From: Amoebidium appalachense
Taxonomy: Eukaryota > Ichthyosporea
Assembly: GCA_963693365.1 (NCBI GenBank)
Contig: CAVNZM010000008.1
Location: 4,526,001 to 4,590,000, forward strand
Length of the DNA: 64,000 nucleotides
Reading direction: 5' to 3'
Part shown: piece after piece, positions 1 through 10,689 of the stretch
Position numbering within the stretch: the stretch's first letter is position 1
Layout: every line of letters starts with the position of its first letter
Notes under the pieces: generated by a model
What the model was told of the DNA's origin: nothing
The model's database searches: none
What the model saw: only the letters and a program-made list of their open reading frames with translations
Program-made: the position numbers and the translations under genes

Positions 1-1
1 C

Positions 2-1588
2 CTCCGAACTCGTCTCTCCCGTCAGCACACCCGATCCCGTTCCCCGCACCGGCCTGCCTTCCGGTCCACGTCTCGTTCCCCCAGTCGTTCCCGTTTCTCG
101 GGTTCCCGTCGTTCTGATTCCCCGGCTCGTTCTAACACCCCGTCCGTGAAAGAATGCTCCTACTGCCACGAGCCTGATCACACGATCATCGATTGCCCTG
201 AGCCGAAATGCCGTATGTCCAGACACAACCGTTCCCGTCAAGGCAGTGAGAAATCTGTCTCCTTTGCTTTCTCGGCATACAATGCTAGCTCCGTCCCCGT
301 GTCCTCCGACCCTGCCTGGGATTCCGGGTGCAACATGACTGTTTGCCCCACCCGTGAGTTCTTCCATGACCTCACTCCCCTTCCGACACCGACTCCCGTT
401 GCTGCCTTCAATGGCACCCCCGTCTTGGCCACTCACACCGGCCATATCGTCATCAACACCACCACCAAACATGGCACTGCCACCCTTACCATTGAAGCCT
501 ACTACACCCCGTCTGGCCAAGCCTTCCTCATTTCAACATCCCAAGCTGCTGCCGAATACATCAAGGGTGATTTGAACGATGCCTCCACTCCGTCATTCCT
601 CTTCGACCGACTCACCGGCCGTCATCTCGTCAACCTCCGTCTACACAACGGTCTGTATTACTTCAAGGACTACACCATTCAACCACCCACTCGTCCTGTG
701 GCTCTGGCTGCCACTACCAGTGTTAACCCATCCATCTGGCACCATCGTCTGGGGCACCGAGCTATGACCAGCATCAAGGACATGGTGAAACACGACCTTG
801 TTATTGGTCTCCCATCCTCTGTCCTCGACTGTGATGTTCCTGATTGTCATGGCTGCATTATGGGTAAGACCACCAAGGCTCCGTTCAAGGGTGACCGTCC
901 TCATTCCAACATCCCCGGTCATGAATGGCATTGGGATTTTTTTGAGCCTACCACAACATCGTACGGAGGTTCCAAGGTTGCTCTCGTCACTGTCTGCCGT
1001 GCCTCTGGACTTGTCAAGATCTACCCGATGGCCGACCGTACCACCACCCTGGATATTCTCACAGCTCACACCAACCTCGTTGCCACCCATGCCCCCTCCA
1101 AAGTTGGTGTTTACCACTTCGACTCCGGCTCTGAGTTCACCTCCAAGGATACCCGTGCTTTTTGCCTCTCCCAGGGCATCAAGGCCAGCTATGCTCCGGT
1201 GGACTGCCCTCAACTGAACGGCTATGTTGAACGACGTATGCGGTTCCTCCAAGAGATTGTCCGTTGCCTCCTCCATCAAGTCCAAGATCAGTCTCTGTCT
1301 CCCAAACTGTGGGCTGAGGCCCTCCAACATGCCGCCTACATCATCAACGTCACCCCGTCCACGACTGCCAATGGTCGTACACCATTCGAGGTTTTCTACG
1401 GTGTCAAACCTGACATCTCCGAGCTCAAAGTGTTCGGTTGCCCTGCCTACACTCACGTGCCAGTCTCTAAACGGAACAAGCTGGCCCCCACCGTCAAACT
1501 CGGCATGTATATCGGCTATGATCTTCAATCACACTGCCACCGGATCTTAATGCCACCACCCATCGTGTCGGCCTCTTCCGTGATGTGA
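2..1588 (+). CDS. Copia-1 gag C-terminus, protease and integrase (partial at left edge)
   Basis: Ty1/copia polyprotein whose frame is already open at base 2, so the 5' end and LTR lie outside the window. Order: Arg/Ser-rich basic Gag tail; CCHC zinc knuckle from 155 (CSYCHEPDHTIIDC); aspartic protease DSG at 320-328; pre-integrase HHCC domain (IWHHRLGH, then CDVPDCHGC, about 735-860); integrase core with D at 935, D at 1121 and E at 1229, the last two 35 residues apart as expected. The protease-before-integrase-before-RT order defines copia. The true frame leaves this ORF near 1548, where a -1/+2 shift is needed to continue (frame giving FRDVIFDE), so residues after about 1548 are out of frame. 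Family call is firm; activity is not expected. Confidence 0.93.
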   Translation, partial: LRTRLSRQHTRSRSPHRPAFRSTSRSPSRSRFSGSRRSDSPARSNTPSVKECSYCHEPDHTIIDCPEPKCRMSRHNRSRQGSEKSVSFAFSAYNASSVPVSSDPAWDSGCNMTVCPTREFFHDLTPLPTPTPVAAFNGTPVLATHTGHIVINTTTKHGTATLTIEAYYTPSGQAFLISTSQAAAEYIKGDLNDASTPSFLFDRLTGRHLVNLRLHNGLYYFKDYTIQPPTRPVALAATTSVNPSIWHHRLGHRAMTSIKDMVKHDLVIGLPSSVLDCDVPDCHGCIMGKTTKAPFKGDRPHSNIPGHEWHWDFFEPTTTSYGGSKVALVTVCRASGLVKIYPMADRTTTLDILTAHTNLVATHAPSKVGVYHFDSGSEFTSKDTRAFCLSQGIKASYAPVDCPQLNGYVERRMRFLQEIVRCLLHQVQDQSLSPKLWAEALQHAAYIINVTPSTTANGRTPFEVFYGVKPDISELKVFGCPAYTHVPVSKRNKLAPTVKLGMYIGYDLQSHCHRILMPPPIVSASSVM

Positions 1589-1681
1589 TTTTCGACGAAT
1601 CAGCTTATCTCCCGTCCGACATTCCATCAACCTTTCCGACCCCCGACACCACTACTACCTCGACCACCCCACCCCCCACAG

Positions 1682-3598
1682 TTGACACTGACGATGATGT
1701 TTGTCTGGTGTACTCTGGCCCCCCTCCTGCCATCGTCGTTCCCCCGACACCCCCCCCCCACCGGCCCCCCTGCCCCCGTGCCCGTCCAGCCTGCCGACCC
1801 TCATCCTGCCCCTGGCAACGTCACACCCATCCGACCCGGCTCCCCCGACAATTTCCACTCGGCCCCGTCCAGCCCGGAGGTTGCCCCCCCTGCACTTCCG
1901 AACTTCCAAGTTCCCCCCCCACCGTCTCCACCTACCCCGGTTCCTGCACCCCGTCGTTCTGCCCGTCTCCAGGGCAAGGTTGGACTTCAAGCCACCACCA
2001 CCCTGCCAGTCCCCCCCGGTCCCCCCATCAACATCGACCAACTACCCAAACTCGTCCGTCAACTCTGTTCCGGACCCAATGGTGATCAGGTCAAGTCAGC
2101 CCTGACTGCTGAGTATCAAGCCTTCGTCGACAAAGACATCTTTGAACTTGTTGACCCTCCCCCTGGTGCTAACATCGTCGGCTTCAAGTGGATTGTCTCC
2201 GAGAAAACTCTCAACTCGGCTGGTGACACCAAGATCAAGGCACGTGGTGTTGCTCAAGGTTTCAGTCAGCAATACGGTGTTGACTATGAGTTGATTGAGA
2301 GCCCTGTCATCCGTCCGGCTGCTCTCCGTGCCATCCTAGCTCTGGCCGTTGTTGAAGGTCATGACATACATCAACTCGACGTGTCTACGGCCTTTCTCAA
2401 CAGCCCACTCACCGAGACTATCTACATGAAACAACCCCCGGGATTCATCACCATGGCCACACTTGGCAAGGTCTGGAGACTCAAGAAAGCCCTGTACGGC
2501 CTCAAGCAAGCCTCCAAGGCTTGGTACGACTTCCTCGACGGCATTCTTCTTGCCCATGGCCTGACCCGTACTAAGACCGACCCGTGCATCTACCTCCGGT
2601 TCTTCCCCAACAACGATGTGGTACGGGCTGGTAACTACGTCGATGACTCCACCATCACCAACACCCGGGGTTCTACTGCTGCCAGTGACCTGGCTGCCCA
2701 CATCAGCAAGATGGCCAGCTGTCGTATGAGTCCATTTGACCGTATGCTCGGTGTTGATTTTAATCACTCTGATCCCCATCACCTCCACATGCACCAGAGG
2801 TCTTACATCATGGATATCATCCACGACTTCAACCTCACCGATGCCAAGTCCAAGTCTACCCCCATCCCTGCAGGCACCACCGTCTCCCTGGCTGATTGCC
2901 CCCCCCAACCGTTCACCGTGCCCTACCGTGAGTTACTCGGCCGTCTACTCTGGGTGGCACGGTGCACACGTCCCGACATTGCCTATGCCATCGGCTTCCT
3001 TGGTCGGTTCAGCACCAACCCCGGCAAGACTCACTGGGACCTTCTCCGTCGTGTGGCCCGGTACCTGCTCGGCACCATTGACCTTGGCATTGACTACAAG
3101 TACTCGGCCACCCAGTCCCCCATACTCGAATGCTACACGGATGCTGACTTTGCTGGTTGTGCCTACAGCAAGAAGTCTACCACCGGCTACATTATCGTGT
3201 TTGCTGGTATGCCCATCATCTGGTACTCCAAGCTCCAGCCCATCACGGCCACCAGCACCACTGAAGCTGAGCTGATTGCTCTCAATGCTGGCACCCAAGA
3301 AGTTGCTTGGGTCCGTGACCTCTTCAAGGAACTCGGCTGTCCCATGCTTGCTCCGACTCCGGTGTACTGTGACAACCAGTCGACCATTGCCATCGTCAAC
3401 TCCACCGGCATCAAGCACCGTACCAAACACATTGCCGTCCGGTATCACAACACCAAGGACTACATTGCCAGTGGGGACGTGGTTGTCCACTACGTTGAGT
3501 CAGCCCACAACTTAGCTGACATCCTCACCAAACCCCTCCCCGGCCCGAGTCATGTCCACCATCGTGCTCGACTTTGTTTACCGGATATTGTGGATTGA
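1682..3598 (+). CDS. Copia-1 reverse transcriptase and RNase H
   Basis: C-terminal half of the copia-1 polyprotein. The first ~115 codons are a Pro-rich linker; RT follows with the copia signature DVSTAFLNSPL, then LKKALYGLKQA, then the YVDD catalytic box at 2636-2647. RNase H is seen as YTDADFAG, TEAELIAL, YCDNQS and the terminal HVHHR tail; KHIAVRYH and LADILTKPLP are typical copia ends. There is no convincing ATG at the left end. The intervening linker (about 1549-1750) is read in a second frame, and the switch back falls at a run of eight or more C near 1750, suggesting homopolymer indels split one original gag-pol frame. Stop TGA at 3596-3598. Confidence 0.93.
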   Translation: MTLTMMFVWCTLAPLLPSSFPRHPPPTGPPAPVPVQPADPHPAPGNVTPIRPGSPDNFHSAPSSPEVAPPALPNFQVPPPPSPPTPVPAPRRSARLQGKVGLQATTTLPVPPGPPINIDQLPKLVRQLCSGPNGDQVKSALTAEYQAFVDKDIFELVDPPPGANIVGFKWIVSEKTLNSAGDTKIKARGVAQGFSQQYGVDYELIESPVIRPAALRAILALAVVEGHDIHQLDVSTAFLNSPLTETIYMKQPPGFITMATLGKVWRLKKALYGLKQASKAWYDFLDGILLAHGLTRTKTDPCIYLRFFPNNDVVRAGNYVDDSTITNTRGSTAASDLAAHISKMASCRMSPFDRMLGVDFNHSDPHHLHMHQRSYIMDIIHDFNLTDAKSKSTPIPAGTTVSLADCPPQPFTVPYRELLGRLLWVARCTRPDIAYAIGFLGRFSTNPGKTHWDLLRRVARYLLGTIDLGIDYKYSATQSPILECYTDADFAGCAYSKKSTTGYIIVFAGMPIIWYSKLQPITATSTTEAELIALNAGTQEVAWVRDLFKELGCPMLAPTPVYCDNQSTIAIVNSTGIKHRTKHIAVRYHNTKDYIASGDVVVHYVESAHNLADILTKPLPGPSHVHHRARLCLPDIVD

Positions 3599-3627
3599 CC
3601 CGACCAACTTCAAGAGTGATTTTCTAA

Positions 3628-3770
3628 TGTTTACTACTTACTTTATCATCATCATTATTTCATATGTATTGCCTTTGTGGGTATGCCCACTTAGGGTTTA
3701 TATATAAGGTTTGACCTGTACCATCACTCTACTCTATCTTTCACTGGTTTAAAACCCAGTTAATCAAACA
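3628..3770 (+). repeat. Candidate 3' LTR of copia-1
   Basis: Starts TGTTT 30 bases after the polyprotein stop and ends AAACA, giving 5-base inverted ends. It contains a TATA-like stretch (tttatatataagg, about 3697-3710), as an LTR promoter would. No clear purine tract precedes it and the 5' LTR is outside the window, so the boundaries are inferred only from TG...CA ends and position. A 143-bp LTR is short but within the range of copia elements. Confidence 0.35.
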
Positions 3771-3809
3771 CCGCCTATACACGTTATATATATTTGTTGT
3801 TTTGCCCCG

Positions 3810-3946
3810 GTCCCTTCCCCCCCCCCCCCCCCCCCCCCCCCTTCCCCCCCCCTTTCCCCTCCCCCCCCTTCCCCCCCTTCCCCCCCCCCCCCCTCTCCCC
3901 CCCCCCCCTCCCCCCCCCCCCTTCTCCCCCCCCCCCCCCCCCCCCC
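3810..3946 (+). repeat. C-rich tract with scattered T
   Basis: About 135 bases of nearly pure C on the + strand, broken by T or TT. Poly-Pro and poly-Gly reading frames across it are composition artefacts. A poly-T stretch follows at about 3967-3976. Confidence 0.9.
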
Positions 3947-4997
3947 GGACAAGTACACACTTTAATTTTTTTTTTCTTTTTTCCGTTTCTGTTCTCAAGT
4001 GGGGAGATTTCAATAGTTCAGTGGGGATATGATAACACAAACTTCAAAGTCTTAAGTGGGGATGTTATAATATGTAGTATTTACATATTGTAAGATCTTC
4101 TCAGTTCGTGTTATGTTTTCATTCATTTACTTAATGAAAAAGATGTGCTCCTTGTACGTAAATTATGACATCGATCTCCAGTGTATTTGAGTACTTGTAA
4201 TCGTGTTGTGTCGGCTATATTCGTGTGTTTAGATATCGATTACAGCAACTGATTATAGGTACACGAGTCTACCCAGTGAGGGAGACACGTGTACATGTTA
4301 TGTGTACATGAATATCTTCGGTTATAACTGTGTTTTGCTGTTCGTGTTTTCTGTCCTGCTTTCTTTTCTTTTTCCTCTTTCTTCTTCTTTTCTTTTCTCT
4401 TTCTTTCTTCTCTTGTTTCCTTTCATTTAATTATATTTCTCTCTCACTAATATACGTTGAGTAGATTTATATTACTCGTCATGTTTTGATTGGTAGAAAA
4501 ACACTTAGGTTACACTTTAGCTTGTCAGGTATGATTCATAGCTTAGTCAACCACTTTTGTTTTGTGTGTTGCCGTACTATATCCAATCAGTGGACTTAGT
4601 CGGAAAATGTCTGAGTCTTTGTAGCCGATGATAGGTTAGAAACATCACCTCTTTCCTCGTTACTCTTCACCTCTTTTCTTTCTTATAGCTGTGACCTATG
4701 GTGTGTGTTCCCGCGTCTCCGGATCTATCCGGGAAATAATCAGTTAATTGTGATTGGTTATTTTAGACATAGATCTGATTTCCGACTGGTCGGAAATCAT
4801 GTATGGATTTAACTTAAGGGAATTTCAGGTATTTATTAGCGATCAAAATAAATTGAGTTCAGTCGTGTCTAAACATTGATGTCTGTTGTGTACACTGCTC
4901 CGATCGTTCCGTGTTTTGTTGTTGTGTGTGTCTGTGGTGTTTTCACACTGCACCACTGTGTCTCTGCTTTCATCCCAAATACTTATAGAATTTAACA
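3947..4997. other. No gene seen; contains a perfect palindrome
   Basis: AT-rich unique-looking DNA with a CT-rich stretch (4360-4430). No ORF with recognisable domains. A 22-base palindrome (10-base arms GATTTCCGAC/GTCGGAAATC around TG) lies at 4777-4798. Several GATTGG/CCAATC motifs occur (4488, 4583, 4752). The right edge is where copia-2A becomes recognisable, so some of this may belong to whatever truncated that element. Confidence 0.5.
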
Positions 4998-6327
4998 TGT
5001 CGGGGATGGAGGGCACGTAGAGTACATCCGTCAGCTGATGCACAGCAGTAACGCCGTCGATGGTGCTGGAAAAGAACACGTCGCCCACCCCAAGCACTGC
5101 ACATGCACCCTTGTCGGCTACTTGGACCGTGGAGTAAGGCGCCGCACGCATGTTGACGAACACATCGGGCCGGGGGCACACATGGTCAGTGGCTCCAGAG
5201 TCGAGGAGCACCTTGTTGGTGCCACAGTCGTTGCTAGACATGAGGAAAGCCCGGGGAGCGGCAGCCCCCCCCTTGCACTGTGCCGTAGTGTGGGTAGTAG
5301 AGGCAGGGTGGTTGATGCAGGACCCAGGCGGGAGGGGACCACCCTTAGGTTTGCGGCCGTTGGCACGGTTGCCCCCCTTGCACATGGCGGTAGTGTGACT
5401 GGTAGACAGTGGGTGGTTGACGCAGGAACCCTTGGGGTAGGTGCTGGCACGGTTGTTGCCAGAGTTGCTGTGTTGGCCGTTGCCGTTGGGGCACTGAGAC
5501 TTGATGTGGCCTGGTTTGCCGCAGCCATGGCAGATGACAGGTTGAGGAGCCCGTGTGGTGAAGGCGGCCGGCCCGGAGCTGGTAGTCACACGTGCACGTG
5601 GGTGGCTGGTCTCATATGCCCGTAGCTGTTGGAGGAGGCCCATCACGGTAGGCTTGGGTGTCATCTTGTAGGCAATTACAGGCATTTCGTAGTAAGGCAC
5701 CTTGCCGAGGTCGTTGGTGAGCTTGGTCAGCACTTGAGCATCACCAATTTTTGTGCCGTAATCGGCCAGGCGCCGCACGTAGCCGCGGAGTTTCATGGCG
5801 TATTTCGTCGCGGTGTCCGTAGGTTCAGGCGTAGAATTCATGTACAGCCCGATAAGGTCGTACTGATTGGCCTCAGATTGCTCCAGGTAGTGGGCAGATA
5901 GGGCCGACCATATCTCCGCAGGTGTGGTGGTGCGTGTTAACCCTAGGATACAACGCACGTCAACCGAGAGTGCTTGCCACAGGTAGGAACGGGCAGTGTC
6001 GACCTGTTCACGGGTAGCCGGGTGCTCCGTACTGGGCGCGATGGTGTGGAGAAGACCAGCACCAGAAAGCTGGACATACATGGTTTCGGCCCATGTGTGG
6101 TAGTCCGTGCCTGAATCATTATCAATGCCAGTGAAGAGAGGGATGTCGACCTTGAACTTGATGGAATCATTACGTGAGGGGCCCATAACCCTGTTGGACA
6201 TTGTGTTCATAGAAGCTAGTTCTAGTGCACGTTGTTCCTTCTGTAAGTCAGAAATGATTGCATCTTGTGAGGCCAACCTCTGCTCCAGTAGTTGGACTAG
6301 TTGCTGCAACTGTAAGTTGTCAGACAT
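4998..6327 (-). pseudogene. Copia-2A gag-protease, 3' truncated
   Basis: ATG at 6327-6325, inside the LTR. N-terminal ~45 residues are a Gln/Leu-rich coiled coil; then a copia Gag domain with tryptophans typical of the UBN2 type; CCHC knuckle (CHGCGKPGHIKSQC); two C-x2-H-x5-H-x4-C units; then the protease core VLLDSGATDHV. Here Gag and protease form one continuous frame because the G-run after the second CHHC unit has eight G; copia-2B has seven and is frameshifted. The copia-derived part ends about 4998; the frame runs on to 4843 through unrelated sequence, adding ~50 meaningless residues. Confidence 0.9.
6179..6191 (-). promoter_or_regulatory. Copia-2A primer-binding site
   Basis: Immediately inside the LTR, the - strand reads GGGTTATGGGCCC, complementary to the anticodon stem-loop of eukaryotic initiator tRNA-Met. 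Drosophila copia and yeast Ty5 prime from this internal region (half-tRNA priming). It falls inside the gag reading frame, encoding part of the Arg-Val-Met-Gly-Pro stretch. Confidence 0.8.
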
Positions 6328-6956
6328 AGTGTCGTGTATGATGGGTAACTAGTCTATGTGTTTTGTGCACTGGAAACGACAGTAGAAAAGTGTAAATCAA
6401 ACGTTCTGCTTCCCATGTTTGTGACATGGGAGGCACTGCTTTATATAGTCGTTGGCCACCTCATGGTGGCCTCGTGTGCACCCTGGTGGTGGGCCATGTA
6501 CAGCATGGCCGAAAAGAGAGCACAATGAAAACAAGTCGTTAAAGATATAAAAGTTAACTGTGCACGTTGAGTGGCTAGTTAACTTGCACTAAAGCACACA
6601 AATAAACGTGTTTAACACACCAATTGCAGTTAAACGTAAATCTTACTTCACACAACTAAAAATATTCTGAGAATATCCGGGAATAAAGCACACTACCACT
6701 CTAAGAATAGAATCCTGTGGCAAATATAGACATGACATCATCTGAACCGGGAATATTAATTAATGAGCACAATTAGCACGTTGCTAGTGAAGCTCGTCAT
6801 TGGTACAGTTTTGGCTCAAACATATAACTACCATATATGAATATGACCGTAAACAAAAGCTCTATGCACTCGAGTGAGTGTTGAAACAGTTATTCAATTG
6901 CTCAGAAACTTTCTCTAACAGACATTGCTAGCCGGGAGTACCAGTGTACTCCAACA
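6192..6956 (-). repeat. Copia-2A 5' LTR (765 bp)
   Basis: Same length and ends (TGTTGGA...TCCAACA on the - strand) as the LTR at 27407-28171, as the interrupted 3' LTR of copia-2B (325 + 440 bp) and, within one base, as the solo LTR at 37887-38652. It contains the promoter TATA and, near its inner end, the gag start codon at 6327-6325. Confidence 0.93.
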
Positions 6957-7094
6957 CCCCCCCCCCCCCCCCCCCCCCCCCCCCCAGGCAAACGCAGAGA
7001 CACGCTCAAACACCCCAATGCAGACACACACAGACGCGTACACGCATTGCACACATATGCACTCACACACACACACACACACAATCACACAAAA

Positions 7095-7133
<39 letters not shown>

Positions 7134-7177
7134 CACGCCACACACGCACACACGCAGGGGGGGGGGGGGGGGGGGGG
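6957..7177 (+). repeat. C29 tract, CA-rich stretch, G21 tract
   Basis: 29 C (6957-6985), then irregular CA repeats (about 7060-7135), then 21 G (7157-7177). His/Thr, Cys/Val and Gly/Pro frames here are microsatellite shadows. Confidence 0.95.
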
Positions 7178-9171
7178 TGGCACTGGTGAGGTGCCCTCGC
7201 CTAGCCACCTTCAGCTCTCTAGTCAATATTCTCAAGACTTGCCCCTGTCTCAGACTGCCATACTTTCTTCATTTGTCTAACTCCTCGCTTCTGCCCCCTT
7301 GGCCCTCTTCTCCCAAAAAATCATTCTCAACACTCCCCTGGAACCCATGAGCGAACCGTACATAAGACGCAAAAAGAAGAAAGAAAGGACTATGTCACAT
7401 GTGTATCAATAGCAAAGTTTATAATACGAGTCAAGACCCTCGCCCATCTCCCTAGGTATCGCGCGCATACGTGCATCCTGTCATTGGAGGGCTGCAGGCA
7501 ACTAACAAAAAGCGTGAATTCAGACTCGCAAACTAAATAACCTGCAAAAAACTGGCTCCTTGGCATCTGCAAGATGCACACGCACACGCACACACACACG
7601 CGCGCGTGCGCGCGCACATGCACAAACACACGTGCACACCGTCGTCACACACACGCACACACGCCCGCGCACACATACGCGTGCACAAACAAACGCGCAC
7701 ACACACACGCACACACAGACAGACAGGCCCTAAAACACGCGCGCCCTCAGACACCGACGCAAACACCCAAGTGACACACAGACACAGACGCACACACGCA
7801 CACACACGCACACATGTACACGCACACGCACACCCAATCGCGGAATACATACATGCACACGCACACACACACACACACAAAAAGACGCCGCACACGCACA
7901 CATGTCACGCACGCACACACATACACGCACGATGCACTCACTCGATCAAGCCACACACACATGTCGCACACGTGTGCTTTGGCAGATCTCTGCGGATCCT
8001 CAGGCTGGATGAGTCGAGCATGCACAAGCGTGTTCTTCACCATGCTTCCTCTGTGCACTTGTTCCCTTCTCCACTAACCCCTGTAATAGATTAATAAGCT
8101 CTTCGAGGTATGAATTTTTTTATATAATGACTTTATTGATGTGCTCATGCAGAAAAGGAGATATCGCAGATATCTCAAAGAGACGACTGGTATCGAGTCG
8201 CTCAAATAATGTACATGTGGAGGTAGACTCACAGATATATACATAATACCCAATAATTATATTGGACAAGTAAGAAAAAAACAAACACTAATATCAGAGT
8301 CAGTGCTATATAGTAGATATGGCATACTATGATGATAACAAAAGTGCTCGATTGCCTCCACTTCAAGTTGCTCGATTGCCCCTACTGACGAGAATACAAA
8401 AAAAGCCATGAGTGAACTGTAGCATCGATGGCAGAGTACATTCATGAGAATCTCGGGGAATGGCTAGATTGCTCCATCAAAGTTACGAAAATGTCTCGGC
8501 TGCAAACTGTAAGAAAGCCATCTGTAACTACTCCAAAGACAGAGCCTGCCCTAAGACTCAATCAAAGGAGCAGCACCAGAGAGGTTTCTACTAAAGAGCA
8601 ATACAGAACATGTAGGACTACAGATCTACCTCAGTGGGCGCCGTGCTCGGAGGAACCCTTCAAGGAGAACATGCAGTCAAACAAGGCAGCCTAGTTGTGA
8701 CGGGAGGCACAAAAGGAACCAACGCTACAAAACAAGCGGACACAAAAACCAAGGCCATAGAGCTAACTGTCACCGCAAGAAGAGCCCGTGACTGTAGCCG
8801 GCTGAGGAAGCTTCTCAACGTCTCAGTCAGCCACAAACCACCCCAAACGCGCGCCGCGGAGGAGACGTCAACCATCAAGCCGCAGTTGCACCCCAAGGAG
8901 AAAACATAGAGTTGGAAAAAACATAGTTGTGCCCCATCTGATAAGAGAAGGGTGCCGCCGCTAACCCAGAAGGCCGCCAACCCCGGAGAAGCCTCGCGGC
9001 CATTATAAAAACCATCCACACGCCCCTCCCCCAAAGACGCGAAGACAGGCCACAATGGGGAGAGGTAGCTCACGGCCAGTACCTTGCAGGCCACAGGAAA
9101 CAACTATCACCCCGGTTGCGCCAGCACCTGCTTGCCTGGAAGTCATCCCCCCTGTACTGGACTTCAGTACC
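7178..9171. other. CA-rich microsatellite cluster and DNA without recognised genes
   Basis: An imperfect CA/CG-rich array occupies about 7573-7962. A hairpin (GAGATATC-GCA-GATATCTC) lies at 8158-8176. At 8114-8136 the - strand reads an AATAAA-like signal followed by GTCATTAT and an A-run; a near-identical stretch is at 54527-54549. Frames at 8428-8909 show no domain and I do not call them. Confidence 0.5.
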
Positions 9172-9609
9172 GTCACAAAAAAGAAAGAAGCGAAAACTCT
9201 TATATACCTGCCATGATGAAAATTCGGGGGAAAAAAGGTAATGTGAAAGGAAAGTGATCGAAGTGAAAATGAAGTCACAAAAAGAAAGTAGTGAAAGCTC
9301 TTATATACCTGCCATGATGAAAATTCGGCGAAAAAAGGTAATGTGAAAGGAAAGTGATCGAAGTGAAAATGAAGTCCACAAAAAGAAAGAAGCGAAAGCT
9401 CTTATATACCTGCCAATATGAAAATTCGGGGGCAAAAAGGGTAATGTGAAAGGAAAGTGATCGAAGTGAAAATGAAGTCACAAAAAGAAAGAAGCGAAAG
9501 CTCTTATTTATACCTGCCATGATGAAAATTCGGGGAAAAAAGGTAATGTGAAAGGAAAGTGATCGAAGTGAAAATGAAGTCCACAAAAAGAAAGAAGCGA
9601 ATGCTCTTA
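9172..9609 (+). repeat. Tandem repeat, about 4 units of 100-103 bp
   Basis: Successive copies of the landmark gaagtc at 9271, 9371, 9474 and 9576 give unit spacings of 100, 103 and 102. Each unit carries tacctgcc...gaaaattcggg...ggaaagtgatcgaagtgaaaatgaagtc. Units differ by a few bases. The array is cut at a TA by the pogo-like transposon and a fragment resumes at 12293. Confidence 0.92.
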
Positions 9610-9990
9610 GGGGTAAACCTGCAAATCGTGAGAACTTTTCCCAGAAACTCGTATATCTTGTGAAGGGATGATTATTTTTAAAAGCGGAAAAAACCTTTAT
9701 AATACAATTTTAAGTCCTCTACTAGGAACTGGTACTTAAAACAACAAAGCGACAGCAGTTTAGTTCAGGCAGTTGATTTGTCGACCATACCTTCAAATCA
9801 ATTAGAGAACCCTGTAGATCATGATAGGCTCTTGACTGTCGGATGATCGATCTATCACATGTCGCCGCAAAACAAAACAAGAGGTCCCGTCGAGTGCCCA
9901 CACTATCTATTCTCCCACTTTCTCCTAGCTCTTTTTACGGTCACTAAAACTCCGAGGCTTCGAGGCCAAACATACACAAGGACAAGTAAA

Positions 9991-10689
9991 ATGGCATTTG
10001 CCGACATTATTCTTGTGCCCCGGCTTGACACAAGCGACATGGTTGACATAGAGTACAAGGATGATGCGCAGTTACTGAAAATCAAGCACTATCCTCACTT
10101 GGAAGTCCTGCTTACCATCTGGGAGGATACAGCACACATATACTACGCAAACGTCACAACTGCGGAATATGAAGCTGTTCTGCGTCAAAAGGAACTCTTT
10201 ATTTTTAAACAATCAGACGGCAGCCCCATAGTCGCTCGTGGGCATCACATCCTCCTCCGTGTCACTCCCACTTCCTTCACCTTCTTCCCCTACATCTTCC
10301 CACATGCTCCTCCCCCTGTATCTCTCCTCCCACTCCTCCTTTGCGCTCTGTTCCCCTCGCCCTCCTGTGCGTACTCGCTTTCGCTAACATCCTGCTCCGC
10401 ATCATTGGTGGTGTTGTTCGGTTTCGCTGCGACGCTTGTGTTCTCCAACCCCTTGTTCCGTGTCTTTAGGTGCCGCTTGCACAGTCGCACCCCTCCGTGT
10501 TCGTGGCTTGGCATGGCTTTGATGCCACAAAGTTCCCCCGACTGCTTGTTTGCTTGGCAGGGGCCACTAAGGCCTTTTGCTTCTTTCTTCCCTCCGCTGC
10601 CTTTGCCCGTTCCTCCTCCTTCTGCTTCTCCTCCGCCACAACACGTTCCTTCTCCCTTCTGCCGTCCAAGTGCTGCTCGCTTGTTCTGA
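9991..10689 (+). CDS. Hypothetical ORF in the pogo-like element
   Basis: ATG at 9991 after AAA. The first ~85 codons (to about 10245) give a soluble, mixed-composition protein with an acidic N-terminal part (DTSDMVDIEYKDDAQLLKIK) and no match I recognise. Beyond about 10290 the frame runs antisense to the transposase tail and becomes Leu/Pro/Ser-rich, which is likely non-coding. If real, it is a second element-encoded protein of about 90 residues convergent with the transposase; it could equally be captured or chance DNA. Confidence 0.3.
   Translation: MAFADIILVPRLDTSDMVDIEYKDDAQLLKIKHYPHLEVLLTIWEDTAHIYYANVTTAEYEAVLRQKELFIFKQSDGSPIVARGHHILLRVTPTSFTFFPYIFPHAPPPVSLLPLLLCALFPSPSCAYSLSLTSCSASLVVLFGFAATLVFSNPLFRVFRCRLHSRTPPCSWLGMALMPQSSPDCLFAWQGPLRPFASFFPPLPLPVPPPSASPPPQHVPSPFCRPSAARLF

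Larger units (their letters stand above)
4998..6956 (-). mobile_element. Copia-2A, truncated Ty1/copia element
   Basis: Reads leftward: LTR (6956-6192), primer-binding site, gag and the start of protease, then identity to copia-2B stops at about 4998, just after the codons for VPSIPD. Integrase, RT and the 3' LTR are missing. The LTR outer end at 6956 abuts a run of 29 C, the same kind of target as copia-2B. Over the shared part the two copies are nearly identical to the eye, so truncation is probably recent. Confidence 0.9.

Noticed and set aside
641-1528. 295-codon open frame on the - strand
   Set aside because: Antisense shadow of the copia-1 integrase; GC-rich coding produces long reverse frames. 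The same applies to 29760-30497 and 31248-32060.
3794-4093. Pro-rich or Gly-rich proteins at poly-C/poly-G tracts
   Set aside because: Homopolymer translation only; no flanking domain.
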